A DNA stretch of 64,000 nucleotides from Escarpia spicata (lineage: Eukaryota > Annelida > Polychaeta > Sabellida > Siboglinidae): the NCBI GenBank assembly GCA_963995525.1, contig OZ023208.1, positions 18,549,658 to 18,613,657 of the forward strand. Direction: 5' to 3'. Shown piece after piece: positions 48,312-59,569 of the stretch. Positions within the stretch are counted from its first letter, which is position 1. Each line of letters opens with the position of its first letter. A program made the position numbers and the translations under genes. Below the pieces are notes generated by a model. That model ran no database searches. It was not told the origin of the DNA and saw nothing but the letters and a program-made list of their open reading frames with translations.

Positions 48312-51303
48312 GACAGGTTGCATCTATTTAAACTAAATTCGCAGGGGGGACTCGCAGAGAAGCCTGAAACCGGAGGCATAGATAAAGACAGCAAAAATAA
48401 TTCAGCAAAGAACAGTCTGGAAAACTGTTCTGAAGCTGGGTATAAATGTGTTTGTTTTAATGCAAGGAGTATAGTAAACAAAAGAAATGAACTAAACATT
48501 ATGGTAGAAGATATTGATCCTCACATAATAGGTATAACCGAATCATGGGCAACCACCGATATATCAGATGCCGAATTGGGACTGACAGGATATGTAATGT
48601 TTAGGAAAGATAGAATAGGAAGAAGGGGAGGTGGAGTTATTTTTATATATTAAAGAATCTATCCAGGCTTATGAAATAAAATTTGACAGAGAAGCAGATT
48701 GCGAAGAAGTTGTTTGGTGTAACATAGTTACAGGAAACTCAACGTTAACGGTTGGATTAATTTATCGTCCAAACATAAGCATAGAAGATAATGAAAAAAT
48801 GCAAAACGCTATAAGGGAAGTGAGCAAACGGGACTGTGTTATTAATGGGGATTTTAACCATGGGCATATAAAATGGAAATCTCTACAGAGTATGGGTAGT
48901 GAGGACCACAAGTTTTTAGTTTTAGTACAAGATAGTTTCCTTTCTCAACATGTGCTAGAACCAACCAGGGGAGAGAATGTGTTAAACTTAGTTTTGTCCT
49001 CACAGAATGAATTAGTTGACAATGTTAAATTATGTGAGCCTCTGGGAAGTAGTGATCACAACCAGATACATTTTACCATCAAAATAAAATCAGAAAGAAA
49101 TAATAAAAAGCAGTTCAGGAGAAATTTCCACAAAGGAAGATATAAGGAAATGAGGAAATGTTTAGCAAAGATAGACTGGAATAAAACACTGAAGAATAAG
49201 ACAGCAACAGAATGCTGGAATATCTTAAAGAATGAAATAGAATGCATCGTAGATAAATTTGTTCCATTCAAAAAACAAGGGAAACAGACCAGAAAGAAAT
49301 ACTTATCGAAAGAAGCCATTACAAAAATTTAGTATAAACAAATTATGTGGAAGTCATATAGACGTACTGGAAATGACGAAGACTACAACATTTATAAAGA
49401 AGCATTAAACCAAGCTACAGCTGAAATTAGAAATTCAAAGAGAAGCTATGAACATAAATTAATTTGTAATATAAAACATGACAGCAAGAGTTTTTTATGC
49501 GTATGTTCGAAGCAAACAGAAAGTTCAGGATAAGGTCGGTCCTCTAGAAGATAGTGCTGGAAATATAATATCAGAAAGATTCTTAATGGCAGAAGACTTG
49601 AATGAGTATTTTAGTTCAGTGTTTACCAGAGAAGACACTAGTTCACTGCCAGTACCAGAGGCTAAGTTCAAGGGGGCAGAATCAGACTATTTAAGACAGT
49701 TAATTGTAACCCCAGAAATGGTAGCTAAGAAAATTAGGGCTATGAAGGATAATAAATCACCTGGAGTGGATGGTATTCCACCCAAACTACTATTGGAAAT
49801 TGTAGAACAAATTCGCATACCGCTTGCAAGTTTTCAACTTGTCATTAGAAGGGGAGTGGTTCCTTTAGAATGGAAAGAAGCAAACATTATACCGTTATTT
49901 AAAAAAGGTTCGAGAAACAAGCCAAATAATTATAGACCAGTTAGTTTAACATCGGTGATTTGTAAATTATTAGAAAGACTAATTAAAGATCACATGGTGG
50001 ATTTTCTTATTAAACATAACTTGATAAACCCATCTCAACATGGGTTTCTAAAAGCGAGGTCATGCTTAACAAATATGTTATGTTTTTTGGCAGATATCAC
50101 TAAGTGGGTAGATGATGGATCACCAGTAGATATCATCTACTTAGATTTTCAAAAAGCTTTCGACAAAATGTCACATCAAAGATTACTGCTTAAACTAAAG
50201 GCCCATGGCATAGGAAATGGTATAATTAACTGGATAGAAAAATGGCTGATTGACAGAAGACAACGGGTAGTTGTTGATGGGGAGGCTTCAAACTGGAAAT
50301 CAGTTCCACAGGGATCAGTACTGAGACCTATATTATTCTTAATATATATATAAACGATTTGGACGATGATATAGCTAGCAAGGTGTTGACATTTGCAGAT
50401 GATACAAAAGTGTTTAGAAGGATTAAAAGTGATGGAGATAGACAGCATTTATAAGATGATCTTGACAGGTTAATCAAATGGTCTGAAAAGTGGCAAATGT
50501 TGTTCAATTTTGGGAAATGTAAATGCATTCACAAAGGACATGGGAACGAATATGTAAAATATGCAATGGGGGGAACTGTACTAAGTACTACTGTAAAAGA
50601 AAAAGACTTAGGACTGACAATTAGTGCTGACATGAAGGTTTCAGAGCAGTGTGGAATTGCAGCTTCAAAAGGAAATCAAATCCTTGGATTGATTAGGCGA
50701 AATATAGCATATAAAGAAAAAGAACTAATAATACCGCTGTACAAAATAATAGTTAGGCCTCATTTAGAATATTGTATACAAGCATGGAGGTCATACCGCA
50801 AGAAGGACATAGATATGCTAGAAAGAGTACAGAGGAGAGCGACTAAAATGATACCAAAACTGAGGGATCTTACTTATGAAAAACGCCTAAAAGAATGTGG
50901 TTTAACAACACTAGAGACCAGGAGATTGAGAGGAGATCAGATAGAAGTGTTTAAAATATTGAATGGTTATGAAAATATTGATAGAAATATGTTTTTTTCA
51001 GTTAAGAAAGATAGAAAGACTAGAGGACATGAAGTTACATTAGTAAAGGAGCAGTGTAGATTAGACGTAAGAAAGTTCTCATTTTCACAAAGGACTGTGA
51101 ATGAATGGAACATATTATCTGATGATTGTGTGGGTGCTAGTAGCGTGAATATGTTTAAAAATAAAATCGACGCATACCTCAGAAGGGCTGGATATATGCA
51201 GATAAAAGGGTTGGACTCTCGATAAGCCAAAGGGCTTCCTTGTCCACCTGCCATCTAGAGTTAATTCTCTGGATGGCAATCTTGTTAAATCTTGTTAAAT
51301 CTA
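48312..51303 (+). mobile_element. CR1/Jockey-like LINE, nearly full-length ORF2
   Basis: The endonuclease motifs appear in order: CFNARSIVNKRNEL (from about 48447), ITESWA (Glu), GLIYRPN, GDFNH (48847-48861) and SDHNQ. There is a frame change near 48640 and a TAG at 49330. RT follows after another shift near 49485: DNKSPGVDGIPPKLLLEI, WKEANIIPLFKKG, NYRPVSLTSV, LDFQKAFDKM (block A Asp), PQGSVLRPILF (usual Gly changed to Arg). A 2-base slip in a TATATA run at about 50345 follows, then TFADDTKVF (50392 on; both Asp present), a TAA at about 50451, and the C-terminal RPHLEYCIQAW, RVQRRATKMI and RTVNEWN, ending at 51225. The 3' end carries a short tandem TCTTGTTAAA (51280-51302), as CR1-type elements often do. 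There is no ORF1. Five or so lesions make it non-functional, yet it is the best-preserved LINE here. Confidence 0.92.
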
Positions 51304-51377
51304 AATCATTCGCAATTAAATAGTTATAGGGGCCTAGTGTTGCCTCTTAGTAATAGTCAACGCCATTATTCATCACG

Positions 51378-51565
51378 ATATAGTCCTTTGTAAATAAACT
51401 TATAACGACGTGAAAGGTCCTGAATGGAACGTCTAATCAATATTCATTCACAATTAAATGTGTATCACTATTAGTCAATCAATGTTTACACAACAGTTCT
51501 TCGTAAATAAAATGATAACGGTGTGAAAAGTCCTGAAAAGCACAATTAAATTAACAAAACTCAAT
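51378..51565. repeat. internal repeat units 2 and 3 of the Tigger composite (right of the LINE)
   Basis: Two related units, 51378-51453 and 51496-51560, share CTTYGTAAATAAA, AACG(A/G)(C/T)GTGAAA and GGTCCTGAA/AGTCCTGAA with 48199-48300. The LINE therefore lies between copies of this repeat. Confidence 0.65.
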
Positions 51566-51656
51566 TTCAGTCATTCATGACGTTGATGATTCATAGTAGA
51601 CATGTGAACTCTCTCTTAAACAACTAAACATCGTCGTTGTGATTCCATAAGCGCGA

Positions 51657-53590
51657 CTAGTCGTCGTCAGAGTCGCCGTTGGGACATATGAACCCTCTCT
51701 CCCCCGGCGTGCATACTTCGTGCACCCACTTCTTGCACTGTTGGCATTGCACCCACTTCTTGCACTGTTGGCATTGCACCCACTTCTTGCACTGTTGGCA
51801 TTGCACCCACTTCTTGCACTGTTGGCATTGCACCCACTTCTCGCGCGGCCTGCTCGTCGCAAAGGTCTTGCCACACACCAAGCAAGGCCATTCTTCGTCA
51901 TCACTGCTGTCTGATTCTCGTTGCTTGTTCGGCTTCGATTATTGCTCCCCCCTAGACTTACTCTTCTTAGCCATCGTCGTTCTCTGCTTGTCCACCTGGG
52001 TTTGGAGATGTTGTTTGAATGGCGACGATGTGATACACTCAGCTGACTCAGCCTTCCTGGTCCTTGATCTGGGTCTTGCGATCTTCGGGTGTGGGCAGCG
52101 TTTTGTGATGAGTTGTCCCACCGTCGTGCGGTTGCAGCTTTGTAAACCAGAAGGTTCCGCAACAGCACTCGGTACCGGGGAAGCAGTGGGCGCTGGGCCA
52201 ACATTCGGCACCAAAACTGCGGCATTACGCGCTTGAACTGCAATTGGCAACGGGGCAACAGTCGGTATCAGGTCAGCAGACGACAACGTGGCAGCAGTCG
52301 GTGCTTCATCAGATGCAGGTTGATCGTTAACCTATGTACATCGGCACGCACGTTGGCCTGATCCATTTCAGCGGGGAGGGTTTCCTCGGTGACTTCTGCG
52401 GCCGCGAACTCCTCATCTCCAAAGATGCTGTCATCAAAAGGTCGTAGCCCACATGATTGAAATCCGTTGGTGGCCTTGCTTGGGGAAGATGTGCGTACGT
52501 AGGCAGTGCCGAAGATCCCTGCCATTTCATAAAAAGTGATCCTCTTACCCGGATTCGAAACCATCCACGCGTCTGATGCCGCAGCGTACGCATTTTTCAA
52601 TGACTTGAAAAATGTCCTTCCTGTCTCGAGGCTGCATTCTGTGCGTGCAGTGAGGTGGCAACGTCACCATGTCGATTCCATGGGACCTGGCGTACTCAGT
52701 GGCTGCTAAGGTCCTGTGACTATGGTGAACGTCCAGCACGATTATGTGACGGTTTGTCGGTGACGAATTCGTGAACTTCACGAAGTGGTTGAACCACGTC
52801 AGAAACTTCTCCACATCCATCCAACCGCTGGGATTTGCTTGCCCGAGAGATTGTGATGGCGCCCCATTCATCAGCACTTCCACCATGCGCTTGCGTGGAA
52901 AAAGAAACATTGGAGGCAGGTATGCTCCCACAGCACTCATGGCACAGACGACAGTCACGGTCTTGCCGCGTTCGGCGCTTGTTATCTTCGCCACTTGTCT
53001 AATCCCCTTCGACGCCACGAAGTTATCTGACAGGTGGACGCACGTGATTCCTGTCTCATCAACGTTCCATACCTTGGATGGCTCGTATTTGTTCTGTTGG
53101 AGCAATTCTTTGTAAATTGCAAAGAACCTCGCCACTTTCGGCTTATTGAAACCCACGGCCCTGGCGACGCTTGTGCCTTGAGGCCGACGTATGCTCAGTT
53201 CGGGATGCCTGCGCATGAAGCCTGCTAACCAGTCTCTCCTGCCCGTTTTGCCGTCTGGTTAAACGGGTTGACGATTCCCAATCCCCAAGCCTCAACCACG
53301 TCGTATGCCAGACGGCGGACATCCAACAGGGTAAGGCCGTACATCGACTTTTCCATTGATTGCACGTGATCGCGTATCTGTTTTCAACTGCACTAGACTG
53401 CAATGACGTGCACCCCAACTGCACGGTTCCGGGAGTCTTCACGTTGTTGTCTCTGTGCTGGCGAATGGTGCGCGCTGGAATTCCCAGATCCTTGGTTACT
53501 CGGATAAGCGGCTTCCTTGGCTTACTCGCGTCAAGGCCTCGCGCAGTGCCTCGTCACCATATGCCGCTCGGATCTCTACTTTTCTTTTGT
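51657..53590 (-). pseudogene. pogo/Tigger-like DDE transposase, frameshifted
   Basis: Read from 53590. The N-terminus is near MVDSTKEK, then (after a shift) EIRAAYGDEALREALTRVSQ and VTKDLGIPARTIRQH, a psq-type helix-turn-helix. GLLDVRRLAYDVVEAWGL-type sequence and NPFNQTAKRAGETG correspond to the CENP-B-like second HTH. The DDE core (53216-52545) has WNVDETGI (first Asp), IIVLDVHHSH (second Asp; the usual Gly-His or Asn-His context is altered) and LPPHCTHRMQPRDRKD (third Asp). After a shift near 52605 come LKNAYAAASDAWMV and GFQSCGLRPFDDSIF, typical of this family. A low-complexity linker follows (52286-51942, ends in TAA), and in the same frame a C4HC3 zinc finger (51881-51657). There are at least five lesions. 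It would bind TIRs and excise/insert DNA if intact. Confidence 0.88.
51723..51830 (-). repeat. 27-bp in-frame tandem repeat inside the transposase zinc finger, 4 copies
   Basis: Four perfect copies of a 27-bp unit encode the nonapeptide KWVQCQQCK on the minus strand. The flanks supply CLVCGKTF before and KWVHEVC ... FICPNG after. A PHD-like C4HC3 finger needs one CxxC at this position; here there are four. The final CPNC cysteine is Gly (CPNG). The copies are identical at DNA level, so the expansion is recent or homogenised. Confidence 0.9.
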
Positions 53591-53699
53591 AGAGTCGACC
53601 ATAATTTCTTCTGAAAATAAATACAAAAAACTTTTGGGTATAGGGTCTATGTGTCATATACGATTGTTTTGCTCAATTTCGTGCGCTTTGTTTTTTTGA

Positions 53700-54330
53700 C
53701 GATGTGTTATATGCCAACACATGAAACTTTAAAAAATACTCTGAATGACGTTATGCCAACCAGGTTTATTAACAAATGTGGCAGCCTGTTCATATATAAA
53801 CTGTCACCGAAGGAAGAAGAATACAAACACAATACTAAGACGTTACGATACTTACACGCAAATGTAAAGACTATTAACGTTAATAATAGTAAATGGTATT
53901 TCACAGTCCAATAATAGGTGATCCATACATTTAGAAATGAGTTGCTACACATCGGGCAACTCACCCAAACTGATGGGGTGATACGCCAACCCAGGCTTAT
54001 TACCTCTTTAGCACTTTTTTGCAACAGGGCGCCACTGAAACGACAACGTGGTAGCCCGTATTGCTCTTTACTTTAGTAATGTGTTTACTTGGTATATTAC
54101 GTGACGTGTGCCTATTTTCACATTCGCAGGGTTATGTACAAGTTTATTGTCATAAATGTTGTATTCATATTTTACATAAAAACAACAAAAACAACAAAAA
54201 CGTGATTTTTGTACTTACCGTGTAAGTAGCGTTCCGCCGTTTTCGTGTGTGGCGGCACGTTAATCAGCTGTAGAGGTAGTCGCTTGCATGTGTCAGACGG
54301 GACAAAAGTGGGGTAGGCTTATCGCCTCAC
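53700..54330. other. transposon 5' non-coding region
   Basis: AT-rich, between the transposase start and the right TIR. An open 105-codon minus frame (54024-53707) shows no domain. The sequences (TATG)CCAACACATGAAACTTTAA and CGTTATGCCAACCAGGTTTATTA occur at 53711-53770, and a related TACGCCAACCCAGGCTTATTA at 53981-54001, so a short motif is repeated. Confidence 0.4.
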
Positions 54331-54370
54331 GTGGGCCAATCCCCCTACCCTACCCTACTACTCCACCAAT

Positions 54371-54819
54371 GTTTATAAACACAATCCTGTTAATACAGTG
54401 ACATAATTAAACATTTTAATGTTGTATCATTATTCCGATGTAGACAGAAGAAGGCAATAAATAAGACTGCTAAATTGTGCAAAGTGTTGTATGTGATGAG
54501 GAGAGGGAAATCTACTTGTAATAATGGCTATGGCATAAAGCTAGTCTGTCTGTAGACTTGTGGTGCTGATATATTCGCTAGAGGGAGACACTTGCACATT
54601 CGTGCAGCGGATTTGTTGGGAAGGATTGTTTTGTAGTGAAAAATACACATCCGGGATCTTGCCACGTTAGCGTAACTTTGCTGGGCGCTGCCATGCTATG
54701 TTGAGTCGTCATCATTTCTGTCAAACGACGTGGAATGCGTCGCCGGTTGTATTGATCTCAAACTCTTGCTAAGTATTGCAAGCTGTTGTTTTCGTTTGGA
54801 CTTAAGTAGCTTATTCAAA
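54371..54819 (+). promoter_or_regulatory. TMED upstream region / probable 5' UTR
   Basis: About 450 bp separate the transposon end from the start codon. No TATA box is obvious at a usable distance. A CGACGTGG at 54726-54733 resembles the ACGTGG core of the UPR element bound by XBP1/ATF6, and p24 genes are known UPR targets in animals; the match here is short and may be chance. No transcription start can be placed from sequence alone. Confidence 0.3.
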
Positions 54820-57800
54820 ATGAATCAATTGTGTTATATATTCGTAATTTGCACTGTGTGGTGTGGCATTGTGCTGGCCGGCGAAATGACATTTGAACTG
54901 CCAGACAGCGTGAAGCAATGTTTTCACGAACACATCGAAAAAGGTGTCAAATGTACCTTGGAATATCAGGTAAGTAACATACTCGGCAACACCACATACT
55001 ATTGCTGTTACATATACCCTTCAGGTGGATTATAATTACACTTGCGAAAACGTATTATAAGATTGTAGTAAACTGTACTCCCTGTTGCTGATAGAGTTTG
55101 TTGGTTTGGTGCAGGACGTGTAACTAGTAACACGTTCACTTGAGATTTGACAGCTGTGTTTTAAATATGAGAACACTTGAATATGCTGGGTTTTAACACC
55201 TATTTTTTCAACTATCCACCACAATTTGTGATTGCTTCTGAGATAGTTCCATGCTTTCAACTTTTTTCAATTCTGTGTAGGCAAACTTACTAAAAAGTCT
55301 AAATAGAAGTAGATGCATTTATTATTTAATAATTAAATAAAACACATTCCCAAGAATGTCTTGGCCTTTTCCCTTTTGAAAGCACAGTTTTGTATAGACA
55401 ATAGGGCCTAATTAATTTCACTTGATGACTAGCTTGTTCATGTAGCAATCATAGACTATTATTATAATCACATGTAGGCCTACTATACAAAATATGTTAA
55501 TGTAAACCCCACCAGGGCCACCAGTGTTTAGAACTTTAGACTGACACCAACCTGGTGCCACTAACAATTTAGATAAATGATTTATTTATTTATTATTTAA
55601 ATAATTATTTTGTATAGCGGCACGTCCAATACAAGTACTTTACAGATAATCTGTCTAAAATTACATGTTGTAGAGAAAACAGTACTATAAAATTATTATG
55701 ATTTATATTTAAATAAAATATCACATTTCTTGGAACCATAGACAATTAGAACTCAGAATCAATTTATTTGACCTATAAATATGATACATATACAACGGAT
55801 AACGCAAGTACTAGATAAGGTCGGGAGACTCCCATTAAGATATAAAATATCGCTAGCACAGGAGCCACCCCATAAATATAAACAACAATACAATTAATTT
55901 CAAGCATGAACCATAAGAAATTTTAAAATCAGAATAAATTAGGTTATAGGAGACATTAAGTTGAACTGTTGTATTTAAATACTAGCTCATTTTAGTATAT
56001 CTTCAGAAATCAGAGCTCAGACGAAGTGCATCAGAACCAAAGAGTAGGGCATGTTAAAAATCTGTATTGAACAGAGAACATTGTAAACACATCTATGATT
56101 GAATACACTAAAGAAGGTTAAAAAATATGTCTTCAGGTAACAACAAAATGTAATTTGTTATGCATCTTTCACACTGATGGCGACTAGGGTGTGGATTCCA
56201 ATTAGTTGGTACAACAACCAAGAAAGCCCTGATTGCAATGTGTTTCAACCGACAAAACCTTGGTTCTAATGTTTGCTTCAACTGTCTTGAGTCTCAGTGT
56301 ATGAACAAAAATGAGATCAACACTAGCAGTGGTTAATCGTAAACATTCACGCAATACTAGAAGTAGAACAGTATATGCATATGTACATTCAATCAAAGAT
56401 AGATTTTATACACCCTGGAGGGGCCGGTTTCATAAAGCTGCTAAGAATGTTCTTAACGCTACATTGATTGTCTTAGTATATTACACAAGTTTTTAGTACT
56501 TTGGGCCGAAGGTCCTACGTCTTATGCCATCACTCTGCATCCGCCGTTAGCTGCCACATCTCAGAAACCATTCAGCAACTTTTTCGCTAATTTTGCATAG
56601 ACGTATCTTTGGGTACTTGCTCTATGCACGAGAAATCTGTATTTGATTGAATCATTCTAAAGGCACATCAGGGCCCCCCAAAATGCTAATTTTTTATACT
56701 ATTTCCCTGCTGCTGTAAGCCTCCTGCAGCGACTGATCTCTATTTATAACTGGATGGTGGACTGCCCTATCTCTTATCCCTGGGGTGGCTGAGTGGAGCA
56801 GCCAGCTGAAAGCCTGTGTATTGGGTTAGCCTAGGCTCACTGCTTGCCATTGTTCCGGTATCAAACAGAATGCCTCCATGTAGGCTGTAATTATAATGTG
56901 TAACGGAAATCCCTATTGCACTGGCAGAACCTGAGAAACTTTAAAACAGCAATAGACATAATTATCAGTGCAATATAAAGATATGATCTAGGATTAAAAT
57001 AACTTAGGTATAAAATAATATATAAAATAAAACAACTTAGGTATACTCGAAAAGATTAAAGCATATTTAGTAAAATTATAAGGAATATTATTCAGATGTT
57101 TGACATGTTGCAGCTATTACTTCACTCCAATTCAGTCTGTATTATGTCATTAATTGCTACTGTTTTTAAGTCAAAATGCATGCTATGTATATGTACCTTG
57201 TGAACAAATAAAGTTTTATCATAGTTCATCTCTCTTCTTTCCAGTCTGGGGGAGGGTGGTAGGGGCAAAATGAGAACAGATCTTTAATTGTGCTACATGT
57301 GAGATTGCAGCTCACCAACTCTCCTGCGAGGTTTTTACAACCACTGGAAATCAGCCTAAATAGCAGAGTATCGGAATAAAATTCTACAGTATTTTTAATA
57401 ACACATTAACTAATATATATACAATCTTCACAAAACGGTCTACTCGAAAATTGTATTTCCATGTGTATCTTCACTGGCATGCATATAGTTTCCACTAAAC
57501 AAGTCAACATTTTACTTCCATCATAACCCTTAATGATCTGTAACTATGATTCACCAAAAAACATTTAATTAATAATTATAAAATCACAGTATAGTCCAAA
57601 GGACTTCAGGGCCTATTGGCCCATTTTTTTAATAATCAAATAAGAGTTTATGCATTTTTAATATGCAAACATGATGCAAAGTAATTATGTAATTTTAAGT
57701 AGGTTTCATAAAAACAGTCCCTAGTTACTCGTACTTGGTATCTATTGGGGGTTTAAATATATGTACCAATGTGCACAGTGGATCAATATGTAATCCTGTT

Positions 57801-59068
57801 GTGCCATTATTTTTTCTAAATGCTACTGGCGATCGATTGCATTCAATTTTTTCAAGAAATTTTCATTTTTTGAGGGTCTGTAACTTGAAAACTGTACCCC
57901 CAAATTTTCTTTAAAAAAATTGTCATGGTTATTTATACTATAGGTGCCGATTAGTATATAAAATTTCAGCTAATTTGGAGGTGGGTCGTCGAAAAAAGTG
58001 TCAAAAGTTATTGGAATTCATTGACAGGTGATCACTGGAGGCAACTACGACATAGACGTGGAGATCATTGGCGTGAACGGCAAACAACTGCACAAGGACT
58101 CTCGCAAGCAATATGACAGCTACTCATGGACCACAGACACCACTGGCGAATACAAGTTCTGCTTCAGCAATGAATTCTCTACGTTCACGCACAAAACCGT
58201 GTACTTTGATTTCCAAGTCGGTGACGAGAAACCACTACATGGCGAAGGCAAGATGGAAATGCCCATGACGCAGGTAACATGTCAATAGAGTCGTCAAAAT
58301 ATTTTTTTACGGATTTGAATTTTTTATTAGCAGTGCCATGAGTACAGGTACTAAAGGTGGCACAACCTGATGATGTGGTGCAGTAAGGACCTGCCTCCAG
58401 CTGTAGTGATGGAACAGCTCAGCACGGTATGCAACATTGACGAGAGATCAATGCTTTACTTGTCTTCTAACTGTTGCAATGGCAAGACAGATCCCGGATT
58501 AATTGATTTAGGTCACTTGGTGTTCGCATCAGCTCCTTATGGCATGTGGAACATATTTAATTTTCACAAGAATACTTAGAGGGTTGTCAACTTGTCATAA
58601 TTTTTTCCTGTAAATTAGTGTAATATAATAATTTTCAGAGCTCCAAAAATGTTATTGTAAAAAGCCAAATTAGTTTGTAAATATGTGTAATTTGACAGAC
58701 CAAATTCAAAGTGAGAAAAACTCTTCCGACTCAAAGGACAGTGTCCTGCCTTGATCTGCTGGGTGCAAATAGAAGGACACGACATCTAGTGTTAGAGTCT
58801 GCTTGCGTCAATCTCGTAACATGTCGTGTTGTAGATGGAGACCTCGTCGCAGCTCATCCACAACGAGCTGAAGATCATCATCGACTACCAGACCCACCAC
58901 CGCCTGAGAGAGGCCCAGGGACGCGTCTTTGCAGAGGGCCTCAACGAACGCGTCCAATATTGGTCAGTCGGTCAGGCGGTCATCATTCTCCTCGTCGGCA
59001 TAGGTCAGGTGATGGTCCTGCGCAGCTTCTTCACGGACAAGCGGCCAATTGTTGTCAGCAGCACGTAG
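54820..59068 (+). CDS. TMED3/TMED7-like p24 gamma cargo receptor, 3 coding exons
   Basis: Join 54820-54969, 58028-58273 and 58835-59068; all introns are phase 0 with GT-AG borders (GTAAGT, GTAACA donors). The protein is 209 aa, against 217-224 for the human homologues. It has a signal peptide of about residues 1-20 (hydrophobic, cleavage after VLA), and a GOLD domain at about residues 24-115 with [23 protein letters not shown], and [20 protein letters not shown], a near-invariant TMED3/7 block. A coiled-coil stalk ([19 protein letters not shown]) is followed by a transmembrane helix after YWSVGQA. The short cytosolic tail is [15 protein letters not shown], with the FF motif for COPII and no C-terminal KKxx, as in the gamma subfamily. 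It cycles between ER and Golgi, in p24 hetero-oligomers, sorting cargo such as GPI-anchored proteins. The ATG has A at -3. TMED3 and TMED7 cannot be told apart here. Confidence 0.95.
54970..58027 (+). other. TMED intron 1 (3058 bp)
   Basis: GTAAGT donor and TTGACAG acceptor. AT-rich, with no ORF of note and no complete TE recognised. The stretch at 56756-56850 contains GGTGGCTGAGTGG, a tRNA A-box-like motif, without a credible B box. The last 180 bp before exon 2 look like an old repeat (TTTCAGCTAATTTGGAGGTG), but I could not place the family. Confidence 0.85.
58274..58834 (+). other. TMED intron 2 (561 bp)
   Basis: GTAACA donor and TGTTGTAG acceptor. A 69-codon frame at 58370-58579 lies within it but has no GOLD or other domain, lacks splice sites that would join it in phase, and would interrupt the conserved PMTQ-METSSQ junction. 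It is not counted as an exon. Confidence 0.85.
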
Positions 59069-59145
59069 TGGGGAAATTGTTCGTTAGTTGCTACAGGTGA
59101 AATAATGTGTTTCGAGATAAGCCGACTATGGCAGTAGGAGATGTG

Positions 59146-59320
59146 TACTGTATTTGACCGAATTATCACCCCTGGGTGGTTATGTCGAGATTTCTTAAAT
59201 CTCAATACGAGCGTGGGCTTCATAAAACCCCCTTATAAAAATTACTGAAACAAACTAGGGATGTAAGAGATTTTTCGGAATTAGGTGGACAAAAATGCGG
59301 TACTGCGGTCAAATACGGTA
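59146..59320. mobile_element. short MITE in the TMED 3' region
   Basis: It starts TACTGTATTTGACCG (59146-59160) and ends CGGTCAAATACGGTA (59306-59320), which is its imperfect inverse. The size is 175 bp with no ORF. TIRs of the form TACCGTATTTGACCG are seen in many eukaryotic MITEs. It begins 78 bp after the TMED stop codon, so it is probably transcribed in the 3' UTR. Confidence 0.65.
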
Positions 59321-59559
59321 ATTGGGAGGGGGAAATCTGAGGGTGGGTCCATAGTGTCAGCCATTGTACGTCACTCATTGTCTGTTTTTGTTGTACACGC
59401 CGTCATTTCATTGGGTGATTATTTTTGTATTGTGTCACTGCTATGCAGACAGTTAGCATCGTTTACTTGAAGGGTGGGTCTTTGAGAAGCAACGTTGCTA
59501 TCACAGACTTGATTGTTATACCCAGGGCTCGACAATCAAGCTGTCCATTGGTCACCGTC

Positions 59560-59565
59560 AATAAA
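59560..59565 (+). terminator. candidate TMED polyadenylation signal
   Basis: The first canonical AATAAA after the stop (492 bp downstream of it). Further AATAAA occur at 60709 and 61559. Which one is used cannot be told from sequence. Confidence 0.4.
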
Positions 59566-59569
59566 CTAC

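Larger units (their letters stand above)
47847..54370 (-). mobile_element. composite pogo/Tigger-type DNA transposon with a nested LINE
   Basis: The proposed ends are imperfect inverted repeats. The left is 47847-47890 (ATTGGCCTAGG ... GAGTAGAGTATGGGGATTAG, CCTACC). The right, read on the minus strand from 54370, is ATTGGTGGAG ... GGGTAGGGTAGGGGGATTGG, and then AGCCTACC after a 17-base insertion. A minus-strand DDE transposase gene (53590-51657) lies inside the right half, and a CR1-like LINE (48312-51303) fills the left half. Total span is about 6.5 kb; without the LINE it would be about 3.5 kb. The target duplication could not be defined. The TIR call rests on a by-eye alignment of about 45 bases. 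Confidence 0.5.

Noticed and set aside
56756..56850. tRNA-like sequence (GGTGGCTGAGTGG) in TMED intron 1
   Set aside because: Only the A-box-like part is present; no B-box GGTTCGANTCC at the right distance.
58370..58579. Extra TMED exon inside intron 2
   Set aside because: It would interrupt a junction conserved in TMED3/7 proteins, and the frame has no family similarity.
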